A program made the translations under genes and the position numbers. Positions 1-4,743 of a stretch of DNA of 7,118 nt are shown piece after piece (the first letter of the stretch is position 1; each line of letters opens with the position of its first letter). The notes under the pieces are model-generated. The model saw only the letters and a program-made list of their open reading frames with translations, was not told the origin of the DNA and did not search any database. Source of the DNA: Thermoplasmata archaeon (GTDB lineage Archaea > Thermoplasmatota > Thermoplasmata > Thermoplasmatales > Thermoplasmataceae); NCBI GenBank assembly GCA_021797025.1, contig JAKAAK010000169.1:1-7118 (forward strand). Direction: 5' to 3'.

Positions 1-84
1 CTGGTATATAGTGAGAAGGGAAAGATAATATTATCAATTCATTGCTTTACAAAACGGACTGAATTGTTTGGGTGTTTTAAATAG
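1..84 (+). CDS. Possible 3' end of a gene entering from the left edge (RelE/HigB-like tail?)
   Basis: Frame 1 is open from the first base to a TAG at 82-84 and encodes 27 residues; the other two forward frames close at once. The tail contains GKIILSIHCFTKRTE. This loosely recalls the last beta strands of RelE/HigB-type toxins, in which a basic Tyr-x-x-x-Gly-x-x-hydrophobic strand is followed by a Phe-x-Lys-Lys motif. The fragment is far too short to establish family or function, and the open frame could be chance. The sequence encoding Cys-Phe-Thr-Lys lies in a 14-base repeat that recurs at 714-727. A toxin tail is only a guess. Confidence 0.25.
   Translation: MVYSEKGKIILSIHCFTKRTELFGCFK
41..54 (+). 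repeat. 14-base direct repeat, left copy
   Basis: ATTGCTTTACAAAA at 41-54 is identical to 714-727. The two copies bracket the gene at 170-670, and the left one lies in the possible 3' coding tail at the window edge. Identity does not extend beyond the 14 bases. In DNA this AT-rich, one chance match of this size in 7 kb would not be surprising, so its position is the only reason to record it. Confidence 0.4.
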
Positions 85-132
85 ACATTTTTTAAAATAT
101 TATAGACCTACAACCCCATAGAAAATATTATA

Positions 133-140
133 TTTAATAT
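133..140 (+). promoter_or_regulatory. Candidate TATA box for the 170-670 gene
   Basis: TTTAATAT ends 30 bases before the ATG at 170. Archaeal transcription usually starts about 25 bases downstream of the box centre, which would give a leader of under ten bases. The surroundings are very AT-rich, so other placements are possible. Confidence 0.35.
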
Positions 141-169
141 CAGTTTACTTAATGCATAAGTGTTAAAAA

Positions 170-670
170 ATGAATGAAACTAAAGACCTTCAGAATAAGC
201 GAGGTTTTAAAGATAGACAAATTACAGGCAATGTTGGCTTGTATTTTATTTGTTATAAACTTTCAAGATGGGGGTGGAATGTACTCCCCACTTCGAGAAA
301 TGCAAGAGGCATAGATATCCTAGCATATGGGAAAAACGGAAAACAACCTATTACAATTCAAACTAAAAGTTTCACGAGAATGCATGTAGCTGTAGGGCCG
401 TTTAGGGAGAAAACTGATATCATAGCAGATTTTTATATTGTTGCTTGTAAGGCCTATAATATGCCCATTATTTATGTTTTAACAAAAGATGAAACAAAAT
501 CTCTTTTAACTGAGCATAAAGGTAAATATTGGCTTGAGTATAAAGATTACCAAAAGTCTGAATTCCTCGAGAGATGGGATAAAATTGGGTTTGGGTTTTC
601 TGATAATTATGAAATTAACCAAATAATCAAAATTGATACAGAAATGAATAAGGAAAAAATCAAGATTTAA
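170..670 (+). CDS. PD-(D/E)XK-type nuclease-like protein, uncharacterised family
   Basis: This 166-residue soluble protein has the core of a PD-(D/E)XK fold. A helix around residues 20-33 (ITGNVGLYFICYKLSRWGW) is followed by strand residues containing ARGIDILAYG with Asp49, and then ITIQTKS with Gln64 and Lys66. Gln in place of the second acidic residue is common in small Hjc-like and restriction-type nucleases. The G-N-V-G-L-Y helix and the R-N-A-R-G-I-D block match a widespread family of bacterial hypothetical proteins that I recall, some of them misnamed aspartate ammonia-lyase; I see nothing of a lyase here. The C-terminal part (YWLEYKDYQ, LERWDKIGFGF) fits that family. There is no signal peptide or membrane segment. 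The gene stands alone on its strand, followed by a T-run at 690-695. A role in DNA cleavage or defence is inferred from the fold. Confidence 0.8.
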   Translation: MNETKDLQNKRGFKDRQITGNVGLYFICYKLSRWGWNVLPTSRNARGIDILAYGKNGKQPITIQTKSFTRMHVAVGPFREKTDIIADFYIVACKAYNMPIIYVLTKDETKSLLTEHKGKYWLEYKDYQKSEFLERWDKIGFGFSDNYEINQIIKIDTEMNKEKIKI

Positions 671-689
671 GCTCTATTATTCTGATAGA

Positions 690-695
690 TTTTTT
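690..695 (+). terminator. Oligo-T terminator candidate after the 170-670 gene
   Basis: Six T residues lie 20 bases after the stop codon. Archaeal RNA polymerase often terminates at short T-runs without a stem-loop. The call rests on position and sequence only. Confidence 0.35.
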
Positions 696-713
696 CAAAT
701 AATCAAGAACTGA

Positions 714-727
714 ATTGCTTTACAAAA
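714..727 (+). repeat. 14-base direct repeat, right copy
   Basis: This is identical to 41-54. Read in the same codon phase it encodes Cys-Phe-Thr-Lys and then soon a TGA. It might be a duplicated 3' gene end, but it is short enough to be chance. Confidence 0.4.
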
Positions 728-741
728 TCTGTATTTTGACA

Positions 742-754
742 ATCATATTATGAT
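742..754. repeat. 13-base palindrome upstream of the recombinase gene
   Basis: ATCATATTATGAT has two perfect six-base arms around a single central base. Nearby, CAATCATAT occurs at 740-748 and again at 837-845, the second copy overlapping the recombinase ATG. Such symmetry about 90 bases before a recombinase gene could be an operator or part of a recombination core. No function can be proven from sequence. Confidence 0.4.
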
Positions 755-814
755 GTACGATATGGTTTATTTATATACACATACACGATTCCAAAAATTT
801 TATGGACAGAAAAC

Positions 815-822
815 TATTTAAA
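815..822 (+). promoter_or_regulatory. TATA box of the recombinase gene
   Basis: TATTTAAA lies 22 to 29 bases before the ATG at 844, the spacing expected for leaderless transcription in archaea. A second TATA-like run, TTTATATA at 770-777, would give a leader of about 40 bases. No Shine-Dalgarno sequence precedes the ATG, which favours the leaderless reading. Confidence 0.55.
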
Positions 823-843
823 GATATATGAATTGTCAATCAT

Positions 844-1461
844 ATGGCTAATATAGTTCCTGTTCCGAGGTCATGGAAGATCCAATCATCCCAGAAGAGA
901 ATTCCAATGGAGTTCTTTTCAGATGATGAGATCATGGCAATGCAGTCATGGATAATAAATAAAATCCAGGAAAATAAAAAAAGGTCCGATTACCACAAAA
1001 GGTATTTTCTATTATTTAAAACCCTGTTATGGACCGGTGCAAGGATAGATGAGGTGCTTTCCATAAGACCAATGGATATTCACCTTGATATTAATTCCAT
1101 TGATTTAATTACATTGAAGAGGCGCAGGCCTGTTATAAGGACAATTCCATTGCACAGGGACCTGAAGGATGCCATAATGTCCTATTTTATAGAATTCCAT
1201 GTAGATATGAGATCTCAAGAAAGGATCTTTCCAATGAAGAGGCAGGCCGTTGATTTATATCTAAAAAGGATGCAGAGGGATTTAAAATTTAAAATCCATG
1301 CACATAAGTTCAGGCATACATTCGGCGTCAAGGCCATAATGAACCATGTTCCATTATCCGTGCTCCAGGAATGGCTTGGCCATTCAAGCGTTTTTACAAC
1401 AAGCATTTACACGCAGATTACCGGAATGGATACTAATCAGTTCATGGAGAATATGAGGTAA
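844..1461 (+). CDS. Tyrosine recombinase / integrase (XerA-like, compact)
   Basis: This tyrosine-family site-specific recombinase cuts and rejoins DNA through a 3'-phosphotyrosine link. All catalytic residues are visible in its 205 residues: Arg67 in TGARIDE, Lys92 in the beta hairpin (LKRRRP), His154 and Arg157 in HAHKFRHTF, His180 in EWLGHSS, and nucleophile Tyr189 in IYTQI. At 205 residues it is shorter than XerA/XerC (about 280-300). It begins close to the catalytic domain, with only a short basic N-terminal segment and no full SAM-like core-binding domain. The TATA spacing supports the start at 844, so the short form looks intended rather than truncated. Its natural target cannot be told. 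It could mobilise part of this island, act as a resolvase, or be a remnant. AGG-rich codon use resembles the two plus-strand genes at 1565 and 2679. Confidence 0.92.
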   Translation: MANIVPVPRSWKIQSSQKRIPMEFFSDDEIMAMQSWIINKIQENKKRSDYHKRYFLLFKTLLWTGARIDEVLSIRPMDIHLDINSIDLITLKRRRPVIRTIPLHRDLKDAIMSYFIEFHVDMRSQERIFPMKRQAVDLYLKRMQRDLKFKIHAHKFRHTFGVKAIMNHVPLSVLQEWLGHSSVFTTSIYTQITGMDTNQFMENMR

Positions 1462-1564
1462 TAACTAAATTTATGTATTAAGAAAATTACAGTAAAGATA
1501 TCACACAAAAAAGAAATAGCCTTTTTAGCTGTGATTTATTAAATCAGGTAAGCCGTAAAGAGGA

Positions 1565-2242
1565 ATGAATATGGGAAAAAGCTACAAACTTAATTTTCCG
1601 GAAAGCGAGATAGTAAGCCTCTATCTGGAGGAGATATACTGGCTGTCATCATCGATAAAATCCAAAACAGAAATGATATTTGAAAAGACCAAGGTACCAG
1701 AAAAAGGCTATGTGATTCAGGTAGATATAGAGATACATTCGCTAATAAAGGCAGTTATAGACGAATCTGCTCAGCTGAAGCGCATGCTTGAGCCAAGGAA
1801 GACATTAAACGGTGAAACTGAAGATCAGAGAGAATTTAGAGAGCAGAGGGGGCAATCACTATCTAACCTTTTCAGGTCAATTGATATCAGTGAAATCATG
1901 AAGGATGATGTAAGAAATGCCATGGAGCATTTTGATGAGAGGCTGGACAAACTGAGCTTCAGTGTCAGAAAGAATAGACGCAAAAAACCACAAAGAATCG
2001 CATACAACATGGTGTTTTCAGATAAGAAGGTTATGAGCCCATTCCCAAATCCAGTAAGGATTTATATCTCTAATGAGCGGAAGTTATATATATTTGGATT
2101 AACACTTGATCTCGGAAAGATACATGAAGAGAGCTCGAAGATGTTGGAAATCCTTAAAAAAGAACCAAGGAGAAAAGATATAAAAGAGCCGGGAGGTCTT
2201 CTTCTTCCTATTAATAAACTCGATAACAAAAAACAATTCTAG
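1565..2242 (+). CDS. Uncharacterised protein with a HEPN-like R-N-x3-H motif
   Basis: I do not recognise a named family. The 225-residue product is largely helical in its first 135 residues and charged throughout. Residues 117-122 read RNAMEH within DDVRNAMEHFDERLDKL. This fits the R-[N/D/H]-x3-H signature of HEPN domains, many of which are RNases in toxin and defence systems; Arg117 and His122 would be the active pair. A basic linker (RKNRRKKPQR, 135-144) leads to a beta-rich part (VRIYIS, KLYIFGLTLDL) and a basic C-terminus. The motif is short, so the HEPN idea is a hypothesis. ATGs occur at 1565 and 1571. The purine-rich AAAGAGG at 1557-1563 lies seven bases before the second, so initiation at 1571 (two residues shorter) is better supported. 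No signal peptide or membrane helix is seen. The gene follows the recombinase by about 100 bases on the same strand. Confidence 0.75.
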   Translation: MNMGKSYKLNFPESEIVSLYLEEIYWLSSSIKSKTEMIFEKTKVPEKGYVIQVDIEIHSLIKAVIDESAQLKRMLEPRKTLNGETEDQREFREQRGQSLSNLFRSIDISEIMKDDVRNAMEHFDERLDKLSFSVRKNRRKKPQRIAYNMVFSDKKVMSPFPNPVRIYISNERKLYIFGLTLDLGKIHEESSKMLEILKKEPRRKDIKEPGGLLLPINKLDNKKQF

Positions 2243-2274
2243 CATGAATTTAAAGATAAAATAAAAAAATTTGA

Positions 2275-2412
2275 ATGGAAACAAAGAACAATTATCCGGT
2301 GATGAAAAGAATAAAGGGAACCATAAACAATATAATTGATGACTACAACTCTGGCCATACAATTCAAGGATATTGCAATATATACGAAAAATATACCACG
2401 AAACTGATATAA
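2275..2412 (+). CDS. Possible small protein of 45 residues, unknown
   Basis: ATG at 2275 opens a 45-residue frame ending at TAA 2410-2412. It starts METKNNYPVMKRIKG and ends YEKYTTKLI. TTTAAAGAT at 2249-2257 lies about 18 to 26 bases upstream, compatible with a leaderless start. The frame ends 23 bases before the convergent gene at 2436-2594 without overlapping it. The mix of residues looks protein-like, but in DNA this AT-rich an open frame of 46 codons is only mild evidence. I recognise no family. Confidence 0.35.
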   Translation: METKNNYPVMKRIKGTINNIIDDYNSGHTIQGYCNIYEKYTTKLI

Positions 2413-2435
2413 AGTTAAGGCCAAAAATCTAAACT

Positions 2436-2594
2436 TCAATTTAAAATTATTATCTTCCTTTCCTCTTTCTCTATTATCTTTTTCAGGACAAAATCAAAGG
2501 ATAAAGGCTTAACATATTCCCTCTCCATTCTAGCCTTAATCTCTCTTAATAGAGCAAGGGTATCCATATCAATCCTCAGTGATGAATATGCCAT
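2436..2594 (-). CDS. Small ribbon-helix-helix-like protein (antitoxin or regulator type)
   Basis: Reading the minus strand from ATG at 2594 to TGA at 2438-2436 gives 52 residues. The order is that of a ribbon-helix-helix DNA-binding fold: a strand (SSLRIDMDT, about 4-12), a first helix (LALLREIKARMER, 13-25), a turn with Pro, and a second helix starting LSFDFVLKKIIEKEE. Small archaeal antitoxins of VapB type and RHH repressors look like this and act as dimers inserting the strand into the DNA major groove. A TATA-like TTTATAAT (plus-strand 2615-2622) sits 21 to 28 bases before the ATG, so leaderless expression is likely. It is divergent from the methyltransferase at 2679 with only 84 bases between, so the protein could control itself and that gene. 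No PIN, RelE or other toxin gene adjoins it on the same strand. Class confidence is moderate. Confidence 0.65.
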   Translation of the reverse strand: MAYSSLRIDMDTLALLREIKARMEREYVKPLSFDFVLKKIIEKEERKIIILN

Positions 2595-2614
2595 AATATT
2601 CTATAAATCCAGTA

Positions 2615-2622
2615 ATTATAAA
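2615..2622 (-). promoter_or_regulatory. TATA box for the small RHH-like gene
   Basis: On the minus strand TTTATAAT lies 21 to 28 bases before the ATG at 2594. The same interval must also hold the control region of the divergent gene at 2679, for which I see no equally clear box. Confidence 0.5.
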
Positions 2623-2678
2623 CCTTTGCAACTGTATGCAAAAATGAAAAATCATTAACCATTTTTTGTTATAGGGAT

Positions 2679-3422
2679 ATGAAGTCTTTATTCCCCTATG
2701 CTGGAGGGAAGATCCATTTAATAAGGCACATAGATCAGATCTACAAGAAATCAAATAAAACTGCATTTATAGATGTCTTCGGCGGGTCAGGGAAGGTTCT
2801 AATGAATATTGATTCTAGGAATAAGGTATACAACGATATAGACAATTCCCTGGTCAATATATTCGAAACCTTGAGGAATCATCCGGATATATTAAGGGGA
2901 AAATTTGAATATTCACTGAATTCCAGGAAGCTGTTCTATGAGTATAAGAATATCACAGATGACAGTGCAGAGAACGCCTTCAGGAGAGTTTATACCTATC
3001 TAATGTCGTTTGCAGGGAAGGGCAACCATTACGGCTACAGTGTCAAGTCCAGGATGAATAAGATGGCAAATGCCAGAAAGAACATAGATGATATTTACAA
3101 TGATGTGAAATACTGGACCATTGAAAATCTGGATTATAAGGATTTGATAAAGCGATATGATTCGGAAGATTCCTTCTTTTACCTGGATCCTCCATATTAC
3201 AAAATAAAATTTTACAGGCACAACTTCACAGAGAATGATTTTTATGAGTTGAAGGAGACATTGAATGATATCCATGGGAAATATCTGCTGAGCATAAATT
3301 CCAATGATTTTATCTTAAATTTATTCGGGGAGCCTGATATGAAGATAGAAATCCAGAACAATTCTATAAATAATAAGCATGTTAAGGATTCAAAGGGATA
3401 TGAGCTCCTATATTATAACTAA
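2679..3422 (+). CDS. D12-class (Dam-like) adenine-N6 DNA methyltransferase, orphan
   Basis: This enzyme transfers a methyl group from S-adenosylmethionine to adenine N6 in double-stranded DNA. The 247 residues show the D12/Dam order: motif X FPYAGGK (5-11) at the N-terminus, motif I DVFGGSGKVLMNI (32-44) for AdoMet, NDID (52-55), and catalytic motif IV FYLDPPYY (167-174) with Asp170-Pro-Pro-Tyr173. The start at 2679 puts the PYAGGK motif right at the N-terminus, as in Dam relatives. Dam-family enzymes are usually 260-290 residues, so this one is slightly short but complete. Its target cannot be read from sequence; phage-type relatives often methylate GATC or similar short sites. No endonuclease gene adjoins it on its strand, so it is best called an orphan methyltransferase, perhaps phage-derived or a guard against a restriction system. 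Confidence 0.9.
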   Translation: MKSLFPYAGGKIHLIRHIDQIYKKSNKTAFIDVFGGSGKVLMNIDSRNKVYNDIDNSLVNIFETLRNHPDILRGKFEYSLNSRKLFYEYKNITDDSAENAFRRVYTYLMSFAGKGNHYGYSVKSRMNKMANARKNIDDIYNDVKYWTIENLDYKDLIKRYDSEDSFFYLDPPYYKIKFYRHNFTENDFYELKETLNDIHGKYLLSINSNDFILNLFGEPDMKIEIQNNSINNKHVKDSKGYELLYYN

Positions 3423-3559
3423 ATCATATCAAATGGTAAATATTTATAGGGGTCTTTTAGTTATATAAGTGAAAACATATGCTAGATGTAGTTAAAGATC
3501 TTAAAAGGAAAAACAGCACATGGCGGCTGTTAAAGCTTGGCAAACAATCAGAATAAAAA

Positions 3560-3573
3560 AATATTATAATATT
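3560..3573. repeat. 14-base AT palindrome near the 3' end of the regulator gene
   Basis: AATATTATAATATT is a perfect palindrome located 17 bases past the end of the minus-strand regulator gene. It could help end transcription on either strand, but pure A/T palindromes arise easily in DNA of this composition. Confidence 0.3.
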
Positions 3574-3589
3574 ATTCTAACATATAACC

Positions 3590-3862
3590 TCATTCCACCA
3601 CTAAATCTCTTAAATTAATTGAGTAAGATTCTTTTAATAAATGATATAATATAGATTTATTTTTACTACAGTAATACTTCTTTACTAGACCTACATTTTC
3701 TAGAGCATCGAGTGATTTATTAACTGATTGCCTATATTTTGGAGATAGATCACCAAGTCGTTTGAATATTTCTGATGCAGACATATCTTTCTCTACCAGT
3801 AACTGAAGTATCTTCTGCCTTCTATAATTGTCAAGAATTTTAACAAAGGATTGGAGTTTCAT
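3590..3862 (-). CDS. Winged helix-turn-helix regulator (ArsR/MarR-like), probable controller of the RM locus
   Basis: The 90-residue product has a winged helix-turn-helix layout. Helix 1 is around residues 5-24 (FVKILDNYRRQKILQLL), helix 2 is MSASEIFKRL (27-36), and the recognition helix is SPKYRQSVNKSLDALENVG (40-58). The beta wing follows as LVKKYYCSKNKSILYHLL. No metal-binding Cys pair or sensing domain is seen; Cys65 is single. The gene is divergent from the EcoRV-like endonuclease, with 107 bases between the two ATGs and both TATA boxes inside that gap. Many Type II systems carry a small controller that delays endonuclease synthesis after entry into a new host, but classic C proteins are lambda-repressor-like, not winged helices. 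Control of the RM pair is therefore inferred from position. It could instead be an unrelated archaeal regulator. Confidence 0.82.
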   Translation of the reverse strand: MKLQSFVKILDNYRRQKILQLLVEKDMSASEIFKRLGDLSPKYRQSVNKSLDALENVGLVKKYYCSKNKSILYHLLKESYSINLRDLVVE

Positions 3863-3883
3863 TTAATTTGGATATGTTTTTCT

Positions 3884-3891
3884 TTATTTAA
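3884..3891 (-). promoter_or_regulatory. TATA box of the winged-helix regulator gene
   Basis: Minus-strand TTAAATAA lies 22 to 29 bases before the ATG at 3862, the spacing for a leaderless archaeal transcript. It is about 50 bases from the endonuclease TATA box on the other strand. Confidence 0.5.
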
Positions 3892-3942
3892 CTATATGTC
3901 GCCTAAACAGATTAATAATGTTCTATAATAATGACATATATA

Positions 3943-3950
3943 CTTAAATA
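3943..3950 (+). promoter_or_regulatory. TATA box of the EcoRV-like endonuclease gene
   Basis: CTTAAATA lies 20 to 27 bases before the ATG at 3970 and inside the longer open frame that begins at 3931. This fits a leaderless transcript starting at 3970 and argues against the upstream ATG. Confidence 0.5.
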
Positions 3951-3969
3951 TTTAATTATACACAAGTTT

Positions 3970-4713
3970 ATGAATTTTGGCGAAGAATTCTATAAAAAAA
4001 TAGGGAATAATAAACTAACTTGGCTGGTAAGAGGGATACTATCTACTGATGATTTGGTTTATGGTATAGGCACAGATAGTAAAATCTTGTCAAGAGTCTT
4101 TGAACTTCTTTCTTATCCATTTATCGAGGAGATAGCACAAGAACAAAATTATTACTTAGAGATATCATCTGAACAGACCGTTTATCCAGATTTCACACTC
4201 TATAAAACTAAAAAAGATAAAACTAAACTTGCAATAGATATTAAAAGTACTTATAGGAAGAAGCCGAATGCAAAGTTTGGATTTACCTTAGGTTCATATA
4301 CTTCTTTTCTAAGAAACAACACTAAAAATATAATGTATCCATATGATGAATATTCAGAACATTGGATAATAGGGTTTGTATATGATAGGGAAACTGAAAG
4401 CAGTCGGTCTACAAAAAAAGTCAATCTCAGTGAGAGGAATACATTAATGCCTTCCTATAAAAATGTTGAATTTGTTGTACAAGAAAAGTATAAGATTGCG
4501 GGATGTAAACCTGGTAGTGGAAACACTGCCAATATTGGTTCAATTTTAGGAGACTTAAATGACTTTAAACATGGTAATGGCCCATTTTCTAGCTATGGTG
4601 AGGCAACATTTAGAGATTACTGGGCCAATTACGGAAAGAACATACCACGTCCTTACTCAGATCTAGAGGGATATTTTAGATGGAAGAAGAATCAGAAAAA
4701 TAGCTTTTCGTAA
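3970..4713 (+). CDS. EcoRV-like Type II restriction endonuclease, predicted GATATC-specific
   Basis: The 247-residue product aligns with EcoRV (about 245 residues), as I recall that sequence, without gaps over most of its length. Catalytic residues fall at EcoRV's own numbers: Glu45 in SRVFELL, Asp74 in YPDFTLYK, Asp90 and Lys92 in LAIDIKSTY. The blocks FTLGSYTSFLRNNTKNI (105-121), with Thr106 and Lys119, and the recognition loop GSGNTAN (182-188) also match, except Ala187 for Thr. EcoRV cuts GATATC bluntly in the centre with Mg2+ as a dimer; the same is predicted here. The frame is open from an earlier ATG at 3931. Starting at 3970 gives the exact register with EcoRV (Gly22, Ser25, Gly34, Asp36), and the TATA box supports it. 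The 13 extra residues are probably not translated. The cognate methyltransferase starts 30 bases downstream, and a divergent regulator lies upstream. No damage is seen, so it is likely active. Confidence 0.95.
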   Translation: MNFGEEFYKKIGNNKLTWLVRGILSTDDLVYGIGTDSKILSRVFELLSYPFIEEIAQEQNYYLEISSEQTVYPDFTLYKTKKDKTKLAIDIKSTYRKKPNAKFGFTLGSYTSFLRNNTKNIMYPYDEYSEHWIIGFVYDRETESSRSTKKVNLSERNTLMPSYKNVEFVVQEKYKIAGCKPGSGNTANIGSILGDLNDFKHGNGPFSSYGEATFRDYWANYGKNIPRPYSDLEGYFRWKKNQKNSFS

Positions 4714-4714
4714 C

Positions 4715-4722
4715 TTTTAATT
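4715..4722 (+). promoter_or_regulatory. Candidate TATA box for the M.EcoRV-like gene
   Basis: TTTTAATT lies immediately after the endonuclease stop and 22 to 29 bases before the methyltransferase ATG at 4744. This would let the protective methyltransferase be made from its own leaderless transcript as well as by read-through from the endonuclease gene. Confidence 0.45.
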
Positions 4723-4743
4723 AGATCTGATATATATCATAAT

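Noticed and set aside
1508..1526. AAAAAG...CTTTTT inverted repeat after the recombinase gene
   Set aside because: The A/T-only stem of six is weak and probably not a real terminator, though the T-run could contribute.
2099..2439. Minus-strand open frames between the HEPN-motif gene and the RHH-like gene
   Set aside because: They are Phe/Leu/Cys/Ser-rich, typical of antisense shadows of AT-rich coding DNA. They overlap the 1565-2242 gene or the better 45-residue frame and have no start signals.
3000..3275. 91-residue minus-strand frame inside the orphan methyltransferase
   Set aside because: It is antisense to conserved methyltransferase motifs and has no family features.
3479..3556. 25-residue frame MLDVVKDLKRKNSTWRLLKL and on, after the orphan methyltransferase
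   Set aside because: It is too short to support, its TATA spacing is poor and it has no recognisable family. It could be the first codons of a lost gene.
3520..3621. Frame of 33 residues starting at ATG 3520
   Set aside because: It runs antisense into the well-supported winged-helix gene and its second half is low-complexity A/T.
3931..3969. Upstream ATG adding 13 residues to the endonuclease
   Set aside because: EcoRV register and the TATA box both point to the ATG at 3970.
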